This document shows, in pieces, positions 29,387 through 39,203 of a stretch of 64,000 nucleotides of DNA. This stretch comes from Gammaproteobacteria bacterium (GTDB lineage: Bacteria; Pseudomonadota; Gammaproteobacteria; JAJFKO01), in assembly GCA_021773175.1 (NCBI GenBank), contig JAJFKO010000071.1, forward strand, positions 148,573-212,572. Reading direction: 5' to 3'. Within the stretch, counting starts at the first letter, position 1, and every line of letters begins with the position of its first letter. The notes under the pieces were generated by a model. It did no database searches and had not been told where the DNA came from. It worked only from the letters and a program-made list of their open reading frames with translations. Both the position numbers and the translations under genes were made by a program.

Positions 29387-30847
29387 ATGCATGACAAAAC
29401 CATAACAGAACTCAGCCAACTATTAGAAAATAAAGAAACATCAAGCCAAGAAATAACGCAAAGTTTTCTTGAGCGAATGCGTATTATTGATCCTCATTTA
29501 AATGCTTTTATAACAATTAACGAAGACTACGCCTTACAAGCGGCTCTTGATGCCGATAAGCGTCGTAAAGACGGCAATGCACAAAAACTTACCGGTATTC
29601 CTATCGCGCATAAGGACATTTTTTGCACAAGAGGTGTTAAAACCTCTTGTGGTTCACACATGCTGGACAATTTTATATCACCCTATGATGCAACGGTCAC
29701 CAAACGCTGTAAAGATGCCGGCATGGTGCTATTAGGTAAAACTAATATGGATGAGTTTGCCATGGGCTCATCGAATGAAAACAGTTTTTATGGCTATGTA
29801 CATAATCCATGGAACCCAGAATTAGTACCCGGCGGTTCTTCTGGCGGATCAGCAGCCGCTGTCGCCGCAAGCTTAACGCCGATTGCCACAGGCACAGATA
29901 CAGGAGGCTCCATTCGACAACCTGCAGCGTTTTGTGGGATTACCGGTTTGAAACCAACATATGGCCGCGTATCGCGTTTTGGTATGGTAGCTTTTGCATC
30001 CAGTCTTGATCAAGGAGGTCCTTTAAGTAAAACAGCTGCTGATGCAGCACTACTCATGAATGTCATTGCCGGTTTTGATCCGCAAGATTCAACGTCAGTG
30101 GATACAAGCGTTCCTGATTATACCGCAACACTTAATGATTCATTGCAAGGTTTACGCATAGGCATACCCAAAGAATTTTTTAGTGATGGTCTAGATCCTG
30201 AAATTGCAACAGCCATTCAAGTTGCGGCAAAAGAATTAGAAAAACTCGGCGCGAGTTTACATGATATCAGCTTGCCAAATACGGAATTGTCAGTACCCGC
30301 TTATTATATTATTGCACCGGCTGAGTGCTCTTCGAATTTAGCGCGTTACGATGGTGTGCGCTATGGGTATCGTTGTGAAGAACCAAAAAATTTAGATGAT
30401 TTATATAAACGTTCACGTAGTGAAGCTTTTGGTGATGAAGTTAAGCGCCGTATTATGATCGGTACTTATGCTTTATCCGCAGGTTATTACGATGCTTACT
30501 ATTTAAAAGCACAAAAAGTACGGCGCCTAATCAGTCAAGAATACCAAAATGCACTACAACAAGTTGATGTAATTCTTGGACCGACAACGCCAACAACTAG
30601 CTTTGCTTTAGGCAGTAAAACCGATGACCCTATTAGCATGTATTTAAATGACATCTACACTATTGCTGTTAATCTTGCAGGCTTACCGGCAATATCTGTT
30701 CCTGCAGGTTTTGCGCAAAAGCTACCCATTGGCATGCAATTAATTGCGAATCATTTCCAAGAAGCAAAATTATTAAATATCGCACATCAATACCAACAAG
30801 TTACTGATTGGCATAAACGCCAACCAGAAATGAATCACCAAGGATAA
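29387..30847 (+). CDS. gatA: Asp/Glu-tRNA amidotransferase subunit A
   Basis: A 486-residue glutaminase subunit of GatCAB with the amidase-signature fold. The Ser-cisSer-Lys triad is seen as the Lys in PIAHKDIFC (about residue 76) and the Ser residues in [15 protein letters not shown] and [13 protein letters not shown]. It releases ammonia from glutamine for transfer to the tRNA-bound acid. It lies 31 nt after gatC and 6 nt before gatB. Confidence 0.97.
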   Translation: MHDKTITELSQLLENKETSSQEITQSFLERMRIIDPHLNAFITINEDYALQAALDADKRRKDGNAQKLTGIPIAHKDIFCTRGVKTSCGSHMLDNFISPYDATVTKRCKDAGMVLLGKTNMDEFAMGSSNENSFYGYVHNPWNPELVPGGSSGGSAAAVAASLTPIATGTDTGGSIRQPAAFCGITGLKPTYGRVSRFGMVAFASSLDQGGPLSKTAADAALLMNVIAGFDPQDSTSVDTSVPDYTATLNDSLQGLRIGIPKEFFSDGLDPEIATAIQVAAKELEKLGASLHDISLPNTELSVPAYYIIAPAECSSNLARYDGVRYGYRCEEPKNLDDLYKRSRSEAFGDEVKRRIMIGTYALSAGYYDAYYLKAQKVRRLISQEYQNALQQVDVILGPTTPTTSFALGSKTDDPISMYLNDIYTIAVNLAGLPAISVPAGFAQKLPIGMQLIANHFQEAKLLNIAHQYQQVTDWHKRQPEMNHQG

Positions 30848-30853
30848 ATCAAT

Positions 30854-32299
30854 ATGGAATGGGAAACAGTTATTGGTTTAGAAGTCCACGTACAGTTACA
30901 AACACAATCGAAAATTTTTTCTAATGCACCGATTGCTTATGGTGCAGAAGCTAATACTCAAGCGAATATTATTGATCTTGCTATGCCAGGTGTTTTACCG
31001 GTGTTAAATGCCAAGGTTATTGATATGGCAATTATGCTTGCCTTAGCAACCAATAGCCAAATCGATCAACAATCGATTTTTGCTCGTAAAAATTATTTCT
31101 ATCCTGATTTACCCAAAGGCTATCAAATTAGCCAATATGAAAATCCAATTGTTCACAACGGCTATCTCGATATTACACTTGATGATGGGCAACAAAAAAG
31201 AATTAACATTACTCGTGCGCATTTAGAAGAAGACGCAGGCAAGTCTTTGCATGGCAATTTTCAAGGTAAAACCGGCATTGATTTAAACCGTGCAGGCACA
31301 CCTTTATTAGAAGTTGTTTCAGAACCAGAACTACGATCTGCTGCTGAAGCTGTTGCCTATCTAAAAACATTACATGAGCTAGTGTGTTATTTAGATATTT
31401 GTGATGGCAACATGCAAGAAGGTTCTTTTCGTTGTGATGCGAATGTATCCATACGTCCTCGTGGCCAAGAAGCGTTAGGAACACGCACTGAAACCAAGAA
31501 TGTAAACTCTTTTCGTTTTGTTGAGAAAGCCATTAATTATGAAGTCGCGCGACAAATCAGTTTATTAGAAAATGGTGAACAGATTATTCAAGAAACGCGT
31601 TTATATGATCCGGATAATAATCAAACCCGTTCGATGCGCAGCAAAGAAGAAGCTAATGATTATCGCTATTTTCCTGATCCAGATTTATTGCCGGTATCTA
31701 TTAGTGATGAACAGATTGCTGAAATACAAAAACAAATGCCAGAATTACCTGCTGCACGCCGCCAACGCTTACAGTCTGAATTAGGACTTAGTGATTACGA
31801 TGCTAACGTTATTACAGCAAGTCGCAAGTTAGCAGATTATTTTGAAAAAGTTGTTGAGCTGAGCCATGCTGAAACAAAGCTTGTTGCGAATTGGGTGATG
31901 GGCGATTTCAGTGCCGCATTAAATAAAGAAAACTTCAATATTACTCAATGCCCTGTCAGCGCAGAATTATTTGCCGGATTACTACGACGAATTCATGACA
32001 ATACCATTTCAAATAGTATAGGCAAAAAAGTATTTTCTGCAATGTGGCAAACACACAAAAGTGCCGATATGATTATTGAAGAACAAGGCTTAAAGCAAGT
32101 TACCGACAGCGCTGCAATTGAAAAAATCATTGATGAGATTTTAGAAGATAATCCCGAACAACTTGCGCAATTTCGTGCGGGTAAAGATAAATTATTTGGG
32201 TTCTTCGTTGGTAAAGTTATGCAAGCGTCAAAAGGTAAAGCCAATCCGCAACAAGTCAACAACTTACTAAAACAAAAACTTTTTACGGACTCGCATTAA
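30854..32299 (+). CDS. gatB: Asp/Glu-tRNA amidotransferase subunit B
   Basis: A 481-residue kinase/amidotransferase subunit. GatB landmarks: [21 protein letters not shown] at the start, [47 protein letters not shown], and the C-terminal YqeY-like tail domain ([22 protein letters not shown] end). It activates the carboxyl group of the mischarged tRNA and receives ammonia from GatA. It ends convergent with the RND pump gene of the NRPS operon, about 70 nt away, with no strong terminator between them. Confidence 0.97.
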   Translation: MEWETVIGLEVHVQLQTQSKIFSNAPIAYGAEANTQANIIDLAMPGVLPVLNAKVIDMAIMLALATNSQIDQQSIFARKNYFYPDLPKGYQISQYENPIVHNGYLDITLDDGQQKRINITRAHLEEDAGKSLHGNFQGKTGIDLNRAGTPLLEVVSEPELRSAAEAVAYLKTLHELVCYLDICDGNMQEGSFRCDANVSIRPRGQEALGTRTETKNVNSFRFVEKAINYEVARQISLLENGEQIIQETRLYDPDNNQTRSMRSKEEANDYRYFPDPDLLPVSISDEQIAEIQKQMPELPAARRQRLQSELGLSDYDANVITASRKLADYFEKVVELSHAETKLVANWVMGDFSAALNKENFNITQCPVSAELFAGLLRRIHDNTISNSIGKKVFSAMWQTHKSADMIIEEQGLKQVTDSAAIEKIIDEILEDNPEQLAQFRAGKDKLFGFFVGKVMQASKGKANPQQVNNLLKQKLFTDSH

Positions 32300-32368
32300 G
32301 CACGTTGATTTACGCTAGAAAATGCAACTGAATATTTTCTCAGTAATCTTCGCGTACTATTTATACTA

Positions 32369-35300
32369 TCAACTTTTTGCAAAATCTTTCACATCATCTA
32401 AAGAATTTATCCTACGTCCCCTGAAAGTAATATATGTTATTGGTATTATAAAAAGTGAGCAAACAGTTCCAAACATTAATCCGCCAACTAAGCTCCAACC
32501 AATTTCATTTAAATCAGCAACCGCTTCTCCAGAGATTAAAATTAAAGGAATAGCCCCTGCAATCATTGCTGTACTTGTCATTAAAATAGGTCGTAAGCGC
32601 ATCTTACAAGCTAAAATAACAGCATCTTCTTTGCTTTTTCCTTCTTGAAGTAAAATGTTAGTAAAATCAATAATAAGAATACCGTGCTTAGTAATCAAAC
32701 CAATTAATGTCAATAACCCAAGCTCTGAATAAATATTTAGTGAACTACCAACAACAAATAATACTATCACAGCACCAATAAAAGAGAATGGCACCGTAAA
32801 CATTATAATGAGAGGTTCTATAAAACTACTAAAATTCATAACTAATACTAGATAAATAGCAATTAATGCTAAGCTAATTAATAACATTATATTACTTTGC
32901 GAGGTTCGATATTGACGACTTGCATTTGTCCATGTAATGCGTGCGTTCTCGGGAAGGATCTTTGCCGCTAATGCTCCCAATTTTTGCATTTCCTGTCCCA
33001 TGGTATAGCCAGGTTTCAACTCTGCTTTAAGCATTGTCGAGCGCATTTCATTAAAGTGTGACAGGGCTAGAGGTGAAACTAAATAATGAGCATGCACTAA
33101 CGTATTGAGAGACACAAACTTATTAAATAAGACACTTTTTAACAATATTAAATGTAATGCGGCTAAATTTTTCCTATAGCTTGCCGGCAACTCAAGATAT
33201 ATAGGATATAACTCACCATTTCTATTAAAACCATTATCTGTTTGTGTAGATCCATATAATGTACTCACCGTGCTTGCTACACTATTTAAAGAGACGCCCA
33301 TATCTTGGGCTAATTTTCGTTTTACAGATAGATTTAATACTTGATTATTAAAGTTAAGGTCATCTCGTACATCCGTGATGCCTTTTAGCATTTTAGCTGC
33401 TGCAATGAGTTTTTTAGTAACGGCATAAAGCTGTCGATAACTTGCATTCATGCTTATTGCCATTGAAATCTGTTTATTGTCAAGAGAAGGGTCAATTAAA
33501 GAAAAATTACTAAAGTACACATTAGCCGCAGTGTAATTCTGTAGCCTCTTAGTTAAGTCGGCAATAATCTTTGTTGCACTCTCTTTTCTTGCAGGATAAG
33601 ACTTTAAGTTTAAATAGAAAGACTCCCCGCCATCATCAAAATAAGTGCGTCCAAAAAAACTCTTAATGTTTTTTTGTTTCGCAAAAATATCAGATAAATG
33701 CTGTAGCTGCGCTTGCAAAAATTCTGGACTTGAGTTTTTTGGCGGTAATACAAATGCACTAATACCGCCATAATCTTCATATGGAGTCAGTTGAACTTTT
33801 ATATTAAATAACGCAAAAACACCTAAAAGAAGAAACAAAACCAGGCTTATCCAAAAATAGCGTTTATGTAACAGCATTTTTCTTAGAACAATCTCATATT
33901 GATGGCTAAATTGTTCGAATGCTTGAGTGAACTTATTTTTTACTTGCTTATTTTTCGCCACACGCTCTAGCATATGTACGGTTAATGCAGGCGTTAATGT
34001 TAGTGATAGAATACCAGATAAAACAACGAGTGATGCTAACGTATAAGCAAAGGGACGAACTAAGTTACCGACAAAACCATGAATTAATGCAATAGGAGAG
34101 TATACAACGACCAAGGTTCCGGTCATTGCAATGATTGCAATGCTGATTTTTCGGGTACCCATTACCGCAGCTTCAGAAACAGTCTTTGTAAGATCTAAAT
34201 TGCGAACAATATTTTCTAATACAACAATTGCGTCATCCACCACTAATCCAATTGCCAAAACAATAGCAAGCAACGTCATTACATTCAGATCAAAACCAAA
34301 TAGGGGCAACAAGATGAATGCTGAAAGTATACATAGTGGAATAATGATAACGGGAATAATAAATAATCTCAGTGAACCCAGAAAAAGTAATACAACCAAT
34401 GAAACTAAAATTATAGCTTCAATAATCGCTTCAGATAATTTGTTAGTACTATTCTTAACAAATTTTGCCACATCAATTAACGTCGTAATATGTAGATGGG
34501 CTGGCATAGATTGTTTGATGCTTTTAACTTCTATTTTAATCTGTTGTGCAACCTGTAAAATATTGGCATTTTTTACTGTTAAAATTTGTAACACTACACC
34601 AGGATAACCATTAACGCGTGTTATATCGCGATTGTTTGCCTGGCCAATAACAATTTTTGCAATATTTTCAAGCCTTATTACTTTATCATTGCGCAATACT
34701 TTTAATGTTATATTCTGTAATTGCTTGATGCTACTTGGCTTAGTATCAACTTGTAAGGTATAGGCTTTATATTGTGTAGCAACCCTACCCCCTGTTGTAT
34801 ATTGGTTCTGTGTGTTGAGAATCTTTAAAACGGTATTAACAGTAATTTTATACTTTGCCATCTTAATCGGATCTAACCATATCCGTACTGCAAGTTGCTT
34901 TTCCCCCATCAGCAATACATCGCCAACACCAGCAAGGTCCTCGAGTCTATTGAGAACATGCAAACGAACATATTGACTAACAGCTAATTGCGTTGCTGTT
35001 TTTGAATAGATACCGAGATAAACAGCAGAGTTGGCTGTACTTTGTTGATTATCCGTAATGACCGGCGTTGTTGCATTGCTGGGCAACTTATTATGTATTA
35101 ATGAAATAGCTGAACGCAATTTTGCTAATGCTTGCTCAATATTAGTATTTGATTTGAAAGTAATATGAATATGACTCTCACCGATAGAGCTATAGGATCT
35201 AATTGTATCAATTCCAGAGATTGATTTAATCGCTTGCTCAATGGGCGTTGATATGGCGTTCGCCATGAATGCTGGGGTTGCTCCTGGCAAATTTGTTACG

Positions 35301-35440
35301 ATGGTGATCTCACCTAACTTTGTGTTAGGCAAGGCAGAAACACCAATGTTTCTATACGACACAATGCCTAGAATTGCTAATAGCAAAGCTAATGAATAAG
35401 TAACAGCACGCTTTTTAATAAAAAACTCAATAAATCTCAA
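32369..35440 (-). CDS. RND-family efflux pump, inner-membrane subunit
   Basis: About 1023 residues from a TTG at 35440 preceded by GGGA, giving the family-typical start MRFIEFFIKKRAVTY. An in-frame ATG at 35491 would add 17 residues and overlap the adaptor gene. It has the AcrB/MexB plan: the first helix, then PGATPAFMANAISTPIEQAI, the proton-relay helix with IVLAIGLVVDDAIVVLENI (Asp-Asp), a second periplasmic loop, and the C-terminal helices with IGLITKHGILIIDF. It is the last gene of the NRPS operon and lies beside its adaptor. It probably exports the peptide or protects the producer. No outer-membrane channel is in the operon, so it may borrow a TolC such as that at 3939-5417. Confidence 0.88.
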   Translation of the reverse strand: MRFIEFFIKKRAVTYSLALLLAILGIVSYRNIGVSALPNTKLGEITIVTNLPGATPAFMANAISTPIEQAIKSISGIDTIRSYSSIGESHIHITFKSNTNIEQALAKLRSAISLIHNKLPSNATTPVITDNQQSTANSAVYLGIYSKTATQLAVSQYVRLHVLNRLEDLAGVGDVLLMGEKQLAVRIWLDPIKMAKYKITVNTVLKILNTQNQYTTGGRVATQYKAYTLQVDTKPSSIKQLQNITLKVLRNDKVIRLENIAKIVIGQANNRDITRVNGYPGVVLQILTVKNANILQVAQQIKIEVKSIKQSMPAHLHITTLIDVAKFVKNSTNKLSEAIIEAIILVSLVVLLFLGSLRLFIIPVIIIPLCILSAFILLPLFGFDLNVMTLLAIVLAIGLVVDDAIVVLENIVRNLDLTKTVSEAAVMGTRKISIAIIAMTGTLVVVYSPIALIHGFVGNLVRPFAYTLASLVVLSGILSLTLTPALTVHMLERVAKNKQVKNKFTQAFEQFSHQYEIVLRKMLLHKRYFWISLVLFLLLGVFALFNIKVQLTPYEDYGGISAFVLPPKNSSPEFLQAQLQHLSDIFAKQKNIKSFFGRTYFDDGGESFYLNLKSYPARKESATKIIADLTKRLQNYTAANVYFSNFSLIDPSLDNKQISMAISMNASYRQLYAVTKKLIAAAKMLKGITDVRDDLNFNNQVLNLSVKRKLAQDMGVSLNSVASTVSTLYGSTQTDNGFNRNGELYPIYLELPASYRKNLAALHLILLKSVLFNKFVSLNTLVHAHYLVSPLALSHFNEMRSTMLKAELKPGYTMGQEMQKLGALAAKILPENARITWTNASRQYRTSQSNIMLLISLALIAIYLVLVMNFSSFIEPLIIMFTVPFSFIGAVIVLFVVGSSLNIYSELGLLTLIGLITKHGILIIDFTNILLQEGKSKEDAVILACKMRLRPILMTSTAMIAGAIPLILISGEAVADLNEIGWSLVGGLMFGTVCSLFIIPITYITFRGRRINSLDDVKDFAKS

Positions 35441-35462
35441 TTTGTTAGTCCCAAAGTAATAC

Positions 35463-36485
35463 TTAATTAATAACTTTAATCGTAGCGCCATCTGTTAAAT
35501 TTTGTTGCCCAGCAACCACAATAACATCGCCATCAGAAAGCCCCTTGCTAACAACAAGCTGACCACGTTGATTAGCATGACATGAGACCTTTGTTAATTT
35601 CACTTTATTTCCAGCAACGATATAAACATATTTTTCATTTAGATTACTCAATACAGCTCGTTGAGGAACAAGCAAAGCATAATGATCTGGTAACACAGTT
35701 TGTTTTATTAAGGCAAAAAAGCCTGGTTTGAGAACCATATTCAGTGTATTGATATGTGCTTGTATAGCAATTGTTCGAGTCATACTATCAAGAGTAGGAC
35801 TAATATATGAAACTTTTGCCGTAAAATGTTTGTTCGCTAATGATGGAATCGTTACAACAACATTCTGCCCTAAACTTATATACGGTAAAGCATTTGCAGA
35901 TAAGTTATATTCTACGACCAAATTAGACAAATTAATAATTTCTACTAACTTCTCTCCTGGTTTAACATAACTTCCAACATCAACAGCGCTTGCCGTTAGT
36001 AAGCCATCATAAGGAGCAATAATATTTCTTTGGTGCAGCTCTTTTAACAATGATGCAAGTTTCGCTTTCTGGGTTTGTGCTTGTGTCGCAATAACATCCC
36101 AATCTTGTTTACTAAAGAATCTTCTAGCTAATAATTCTTTATCTTTATTAAGAGTAGATAATGTCAACTCAAGTTTAGCTTGTTGTGAAGCAAGATTAGC
36201 TTTAGCAATAGTATTATCTACCACATAGAGTAGCTGCCCTTTCTTTACGTATTCACCATCATGAAAATCTTTTTTAATAATAATGCCAGAAGAAATTGGA
36301 CTTAGATAGGTGCTCTTTTTGGAAAGTACTGTCCCAAAAGAATTAATATTTAATGGCTGCAGAATCCTTTTAACAGTCGTTGTTTTAATGGGTATTGACG
36401 TATTTACTGTTTTATCACTAGAGTGACAACCCGCCATAACACTAAGGGTAATAAACAACAAACTAAGCTTCATTATTTTAAACAT
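35463..36485 (-). CDS. RND periplasmic adaptor (membrane-fusion lipoprotein)
   Basis: A 340-residue adaptor with a lipoprotein signal (M-A-G-C, Cys20). The lipoyl-type halves are ISSGIIIKKDFHDGEYVKKGQLLYVVD and IIAPYDGLLTASAVDVGSYVKPGEKL, with a short hairpin between, a beta-barrel (VVTIPSLANKHFTAKVSYISPTLD) and a membrane-proximal end (VVSKGLSDGDVIVVAGQQNLTDG). It links the RND pump to an outer-membrane channel. It follows the ABC permease by 33 nt and is 22 nt before the preferred RND start, all in the NRPS operon. Confidence 0.87.
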   Translation of the reverse strand: MFKIMKLSLLFITLSVMAGCHSSDKTVNTSIPIKTTTVKRILQPLNINSFGTVLSKKSTYLSPISSGIIIKKDFHDGEYVKKGQLLYVVDNTIAKANLASQQAKLELTLSTLNKDKELLARRFFSKQDWDVIATQAQTQKAKLASLLKELHQRNIIAPYDGLLTASAVDVGSYVKPGEKLVEIINLSNLVVEYNLSANALPYISLGQNVVVTIPSLANKHFTAKVSYISPTLDSMTRTIAIQAHINTLNMVLKPGFFALIKQTVLPDHYALLVPQRAVLSNLNEKYVYIVAGNKVKLTKVSCHANQRGQLVVSKGLSDGDVIVVAGQQNLTDGATIKVIN

Positions 36486-36518
36486 TATTTTACTTTTCCC
36501 ACTAAAATTCTCTTGTTT

Positions 36519-37274
36519 TCACTGCTTCATGCCTATGCCATGCCGCATTAATAAACGAGCAACAACATACATTATCAGAATAAGAATTATGCTCACAATA
36601 AAGGTTGAATCAACAGGCACATCAGAAACACCAATCATTGCATAGCGAAACGCATTTACTAAATAAAAAATTGGATTAAAGTAAGTTATCCAATGCCATT
36701 TTTCAGGCAGCATCGCACTTGAATAAAAGACCCCCCCTAAAAATGATAACGGGGTTAGTACAAAAGCAAGCATAATATTTACAGATTCATAGTTTTTTGC
36801 AATCAAGCCATTAATAAAACCTGCCAAAGAGAATAAAGTTGAAATCAAAATAGAAGCTAATAGCGTTAACCATATACTATGAATAGTAATATGTGCATAA
36901 AATACTGCTACTGCTCCAGAAAGTAAAGCAACAGAAAGACCTCGAGCAACACCACCAAAAACAAATGCTAAAAGCAGTAGATCTGAAGATAATGGTGTAA
37001 TAAGTATTTCTTCAATATAATTTTGAAATTTTGCCGCAAATAAAGACGACGCCACATTCAAATATGCATTATAAATTACTGCCATCATAATTAATCCCGG
37101 TGTAATAAACTGCATATAACCAACACCTGATATATTTGGCAAATGCTTACCTAAGAAAGAACCAAACACAATAAAATATAATAGTGTTGTTATTGTCGGT
37201 GGAAGCAATGTTTGTGGCCAATAACGATAAAACCGTTTAATCTCTTTTTCAATAAGAGCCCAAAAAGATATCAT
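36519..37274 (-). CDS. ABC-2 exporter permease (YadH-like)
   Basis: About 251 residues from ATG at 37274 (MISFWALIEKEIKRFYRYW), which matches the start of the YadH family; the ATG at 37322 overlaps the ATPase gene and gives a polar leader. Six helices are predicted, with the family blocks QTLLPPTITTLLYFIVFGSFLG, YMQFITPGLIMMAVIYNAY, AAKFQNYIEEILITPLSSDL and LTPLSFLGGVFYSSAMLPE. It pairs with the adjacent ATPase. In an NRPS operon such pairs usually export the peptide across the inner membrane or confer self-protection. Confidence 0.87.
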   Translation of the reverse strand: MISFWALIEKEIKRFYRYWPQTLLPPTITTLLYFIVFGSFLGKHLPNISGVGYMQFITPGLIMMAVIYNAYLNVASSLFAAKFQNYIEEILITPLSSDLLLLAFVFGGVARGLSVALLSGAVAVFYAHITIHSIWLTLLASILISTLFSLAGFINGLIAKNYESVNIMLAFVLTPLSFLGGVFYSSAMLPEKWHWITYFNPIFYLVNAFRYAMIGVSDVPVDSTFIVSIILILIMYVVARLLMRHGIGMKQ

Positions 37275-37299
37275 GTTTATATAATAAATATTTTTGGTT

Positions 37300-38253
37300 T
37301 TATACATCTGTGGCATAGCCATATTCTTTTCCTTTTGTCACGTGCTCTAAAAACAGCGTTTCTAAACGATTATTTAAATTACGCACTGCTTTTATATTAA
37401 TTTTATGTCTATCAAACTGTGCTAATAAAGCTCCCAGTTCATATCCTTGAAGAATCTCCACCTCATAAACTAAATCACTTATGAAATTAAATCGACAACC
37501 TTCTATTTCTGGTGAAATTGGCAACGGCATTTGCAAATCAATAATTAGTTTTTTATCTTGATGATTAATTAAAAGTTTTTGCATTTCATCGCAAACAAGA
37601 ATTTTACCTTTATTAATAATCGCAACTTTGTTGCATAAAGTCTCAGCCTCTTCTAGGTAATGCGTCGTCAAAATAATGGTCATACCCTCAAGGTTTTTTT
37701 CACGTAAAAAATTCCACATCGACTTTCTTATTTCAATATCAACTCCGGCAGTTGGCTCATCTAATAACAATAATGTAGGCTGATGAACCAATGCTCTAGC
37801 AATCATCAGACGCCGTTTCATCCCTCCGGATAAACTCATTGCCATTACCGAACGTTTACCCCATAAGTCTAATTCTTTAAGAAGAGCCTCGGCTCTCTTT
37901 TTAGCTACGGATTTTCTAATACCATAGAAACGAGCTTGATTTACTACAATCTCAAAAGGATTCTCTAAAATATTAAAGTTAAACTCTTGAGGAACCAATC
38001 CAATCAAACTCTTAACTTTATTTTTCTGTCGCTCTTGATCAAAACCATATACGTTAATGCAACCTGCAGTTTGCTTGGATAAAAATGCAATAGTATTAAT
38101 AAGTGTTGATTTACCTGCTCCATTAGGCCCTAATAGCGCAAAAAAATCGCCAACATTAACGTTCATAGAAACATCATTCAATGCTACAGTACCATTTTTA
38201 TATTGCTTGCATAAATTCTGAATACATAATGCAGATTCCATATGTTTTTTCAT
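37300..38253 (-). CDS. ABC-2 exporter ATPase (YadG-like)
   Basis: A 317-residue ATPase: Walker A GPNGAGKST (about residues 40-48), Q-loop LVPQEFNFN, signature LSGGMKRR, Walker B LLLLDEPTAGVD and the switch His in ILTTHYLEEAE. The C-terminal domain (about 220-317) is typical of the drug/polysaccharide ABC-2 exporters. It overlaps the SyrP-like hydroxylase gene by 4 nt upstream and reaches the permease downstream, which ties transport to biosynthesis. Confidence 0.9.
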   Translation of the reverse strand: MKKHMESALCIQNLCKQYKNGTVALNDVSMNVNVGDFFALLGPNGAGKSTLINTIAFLSKQTAGCINVYGFDQERQKNKVKSLIGLVPQEFNFNILENPFEIVVNQARFYGIRKSVAKKRAEALLKELDLWGKRSVMAMSLSGGMKRRLMIARALVHQPTLLLLDEPTAGVDIEIRKSMWNFLREKNLEGMTIILTTHYLEEAETLCNKVAIINKGKILVCDEMQKLLINHQDKKLIIDLQMPLPISPEIEGCRFNFISDLVYEVEILQGYELGALLAQFDRHKINIKAVRNLNNRLETLFLEHVTKGKEYGYATDV

Positions 38254-39203
38254 CCCATTGTTACAAGTATTTTACGTTCACCGTGATATGGATTACGACC
38301 ATGCATAACGAGGTGATTATCAATCATCAGAAAGTCTCCTTGCTGCCAATCAAATGTTTTTATTAGTTTGTTTTTTTGATATCTAATTTCATCAAGATAT
38401 TGTCGAGGTATTTCACTTCCATCAGCAAACGTGCAGTTATGATAGAAGGCATCTTCTGTCATAAATTCCAATAAACTTTCATATACATCTACATCAAGAT
38501 GCGAAACATGCCATTGATCAGCCTGAGAAAACCAAATATGCTCTGCAGTTTGAGGATGTTGAATAACAGGTTGAACAATCTCATGAAATTGTAAATTATC
38601 CTCATCCTGCCAAAAATATTGTATTCCTCGTTGTTGAAAAATCTGTATCACCTCATCTTTGTCTTCTGTTTCAAAACATTCTTGCCATGATTTACCAACA
38701 CCGTAGCCACCATGTAGATTCGTAATATATTTTATTTTTTTATTACTAAAGATATTAATTATTTCTGGGTCTAACGCTTTATATAGTTTGCGCGCATCTA
38801 GCAAAGGCGTTTGCCCGCCTTGCTCTGCAGATTTCATACAATAGAAAAAAAGTTTATTTGGATAATGTGTTGAATACGATAGCTCTTGGTGAAGCGGAAT
38901 GTGTAATTCAGAAGATATTTCTGTTGATGTATATGCTTCCGCACTAACTTTTGAACGCGGTGTATCACCACCTTTATAATCCATCACTTGCGGAATAAAT
39001 AATTTTGCTAAGCGTGTAAACATGTCGATAGAGGCTATATCAAAACCTGAAAACAATATAGCACCATACTGATGTAACTGCGTTAATATCAAAGCTTGCT
39101 GCTCTTTTAAAAACGCATCTAAACTTTCCACCTCACTATTGATTCTGTAGTGATCATTAGGCTTTATTAACAATGGTAGCGACGATTCACCTATCATATT
39201 CAC
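38250..39203 (-). CDS. SyrP-like Fe(II)/2-oxoglutarate amino-acid hydroxylase (TauD/TfdA family)
   Basis: A 317-residue non-haem iron dioxygenase. The likely iron ligands are His and Glu in PLHQELSY (about residue 102) and the distal His in LVMHGRNPYHGERK, whose Arg would bind 2-oxoglutarate. YGAILFSGFDI near the start and the full TauD-like core match SyrP-type enzymes, which beta-hydroxylate residues (often Asp) held on NRPS carrier domains. It overlaps the genes on both sides by 4 nt. Candidate substrates here are the two Asn-like residues loaded by NRPS-2. Exact substrate and timing are inferred; a gene-symbol claim is not justified. Confidence 0.85.
   Translation of the reverse strand: MNMIGESSLPLLIKPNDHYRINSEVESLDAFLKEQQALILTQLHQYGAILFSGFDIASIDMFTRLAKLFIPQVMDYKGGDTPRSKVSAEAYTSTEISSELHIPLHQELSYSTHYPNKLFFYCMKSAEQGGQTPLLDARKLYKALDPEIINIFSNKKIKYITNLHGGYGVGKSWQECFETEDKDEVIQIFQQRGIQYFWQDEDNLQFHEIVQPVIQHPQTAEHIWFSQADQWHVSHLDVDVYESLLEFMTEDAFYHNCTFADGSEIPRQYLDEIRYQKNKLIKTFDWQQGDFLMIDNHLVMHGRNPYHGERKILVTMG

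Noticed and set aside
32316..32340. AGAAAAT / ATTTTCT inverted repeat as the gatB or RND-pump terminator
   Set aside because: The stem is only 7 bp and all but two pairs are A-T, with no T-run. It is too weak to call, although some termination signal is expected between these convergent genes.
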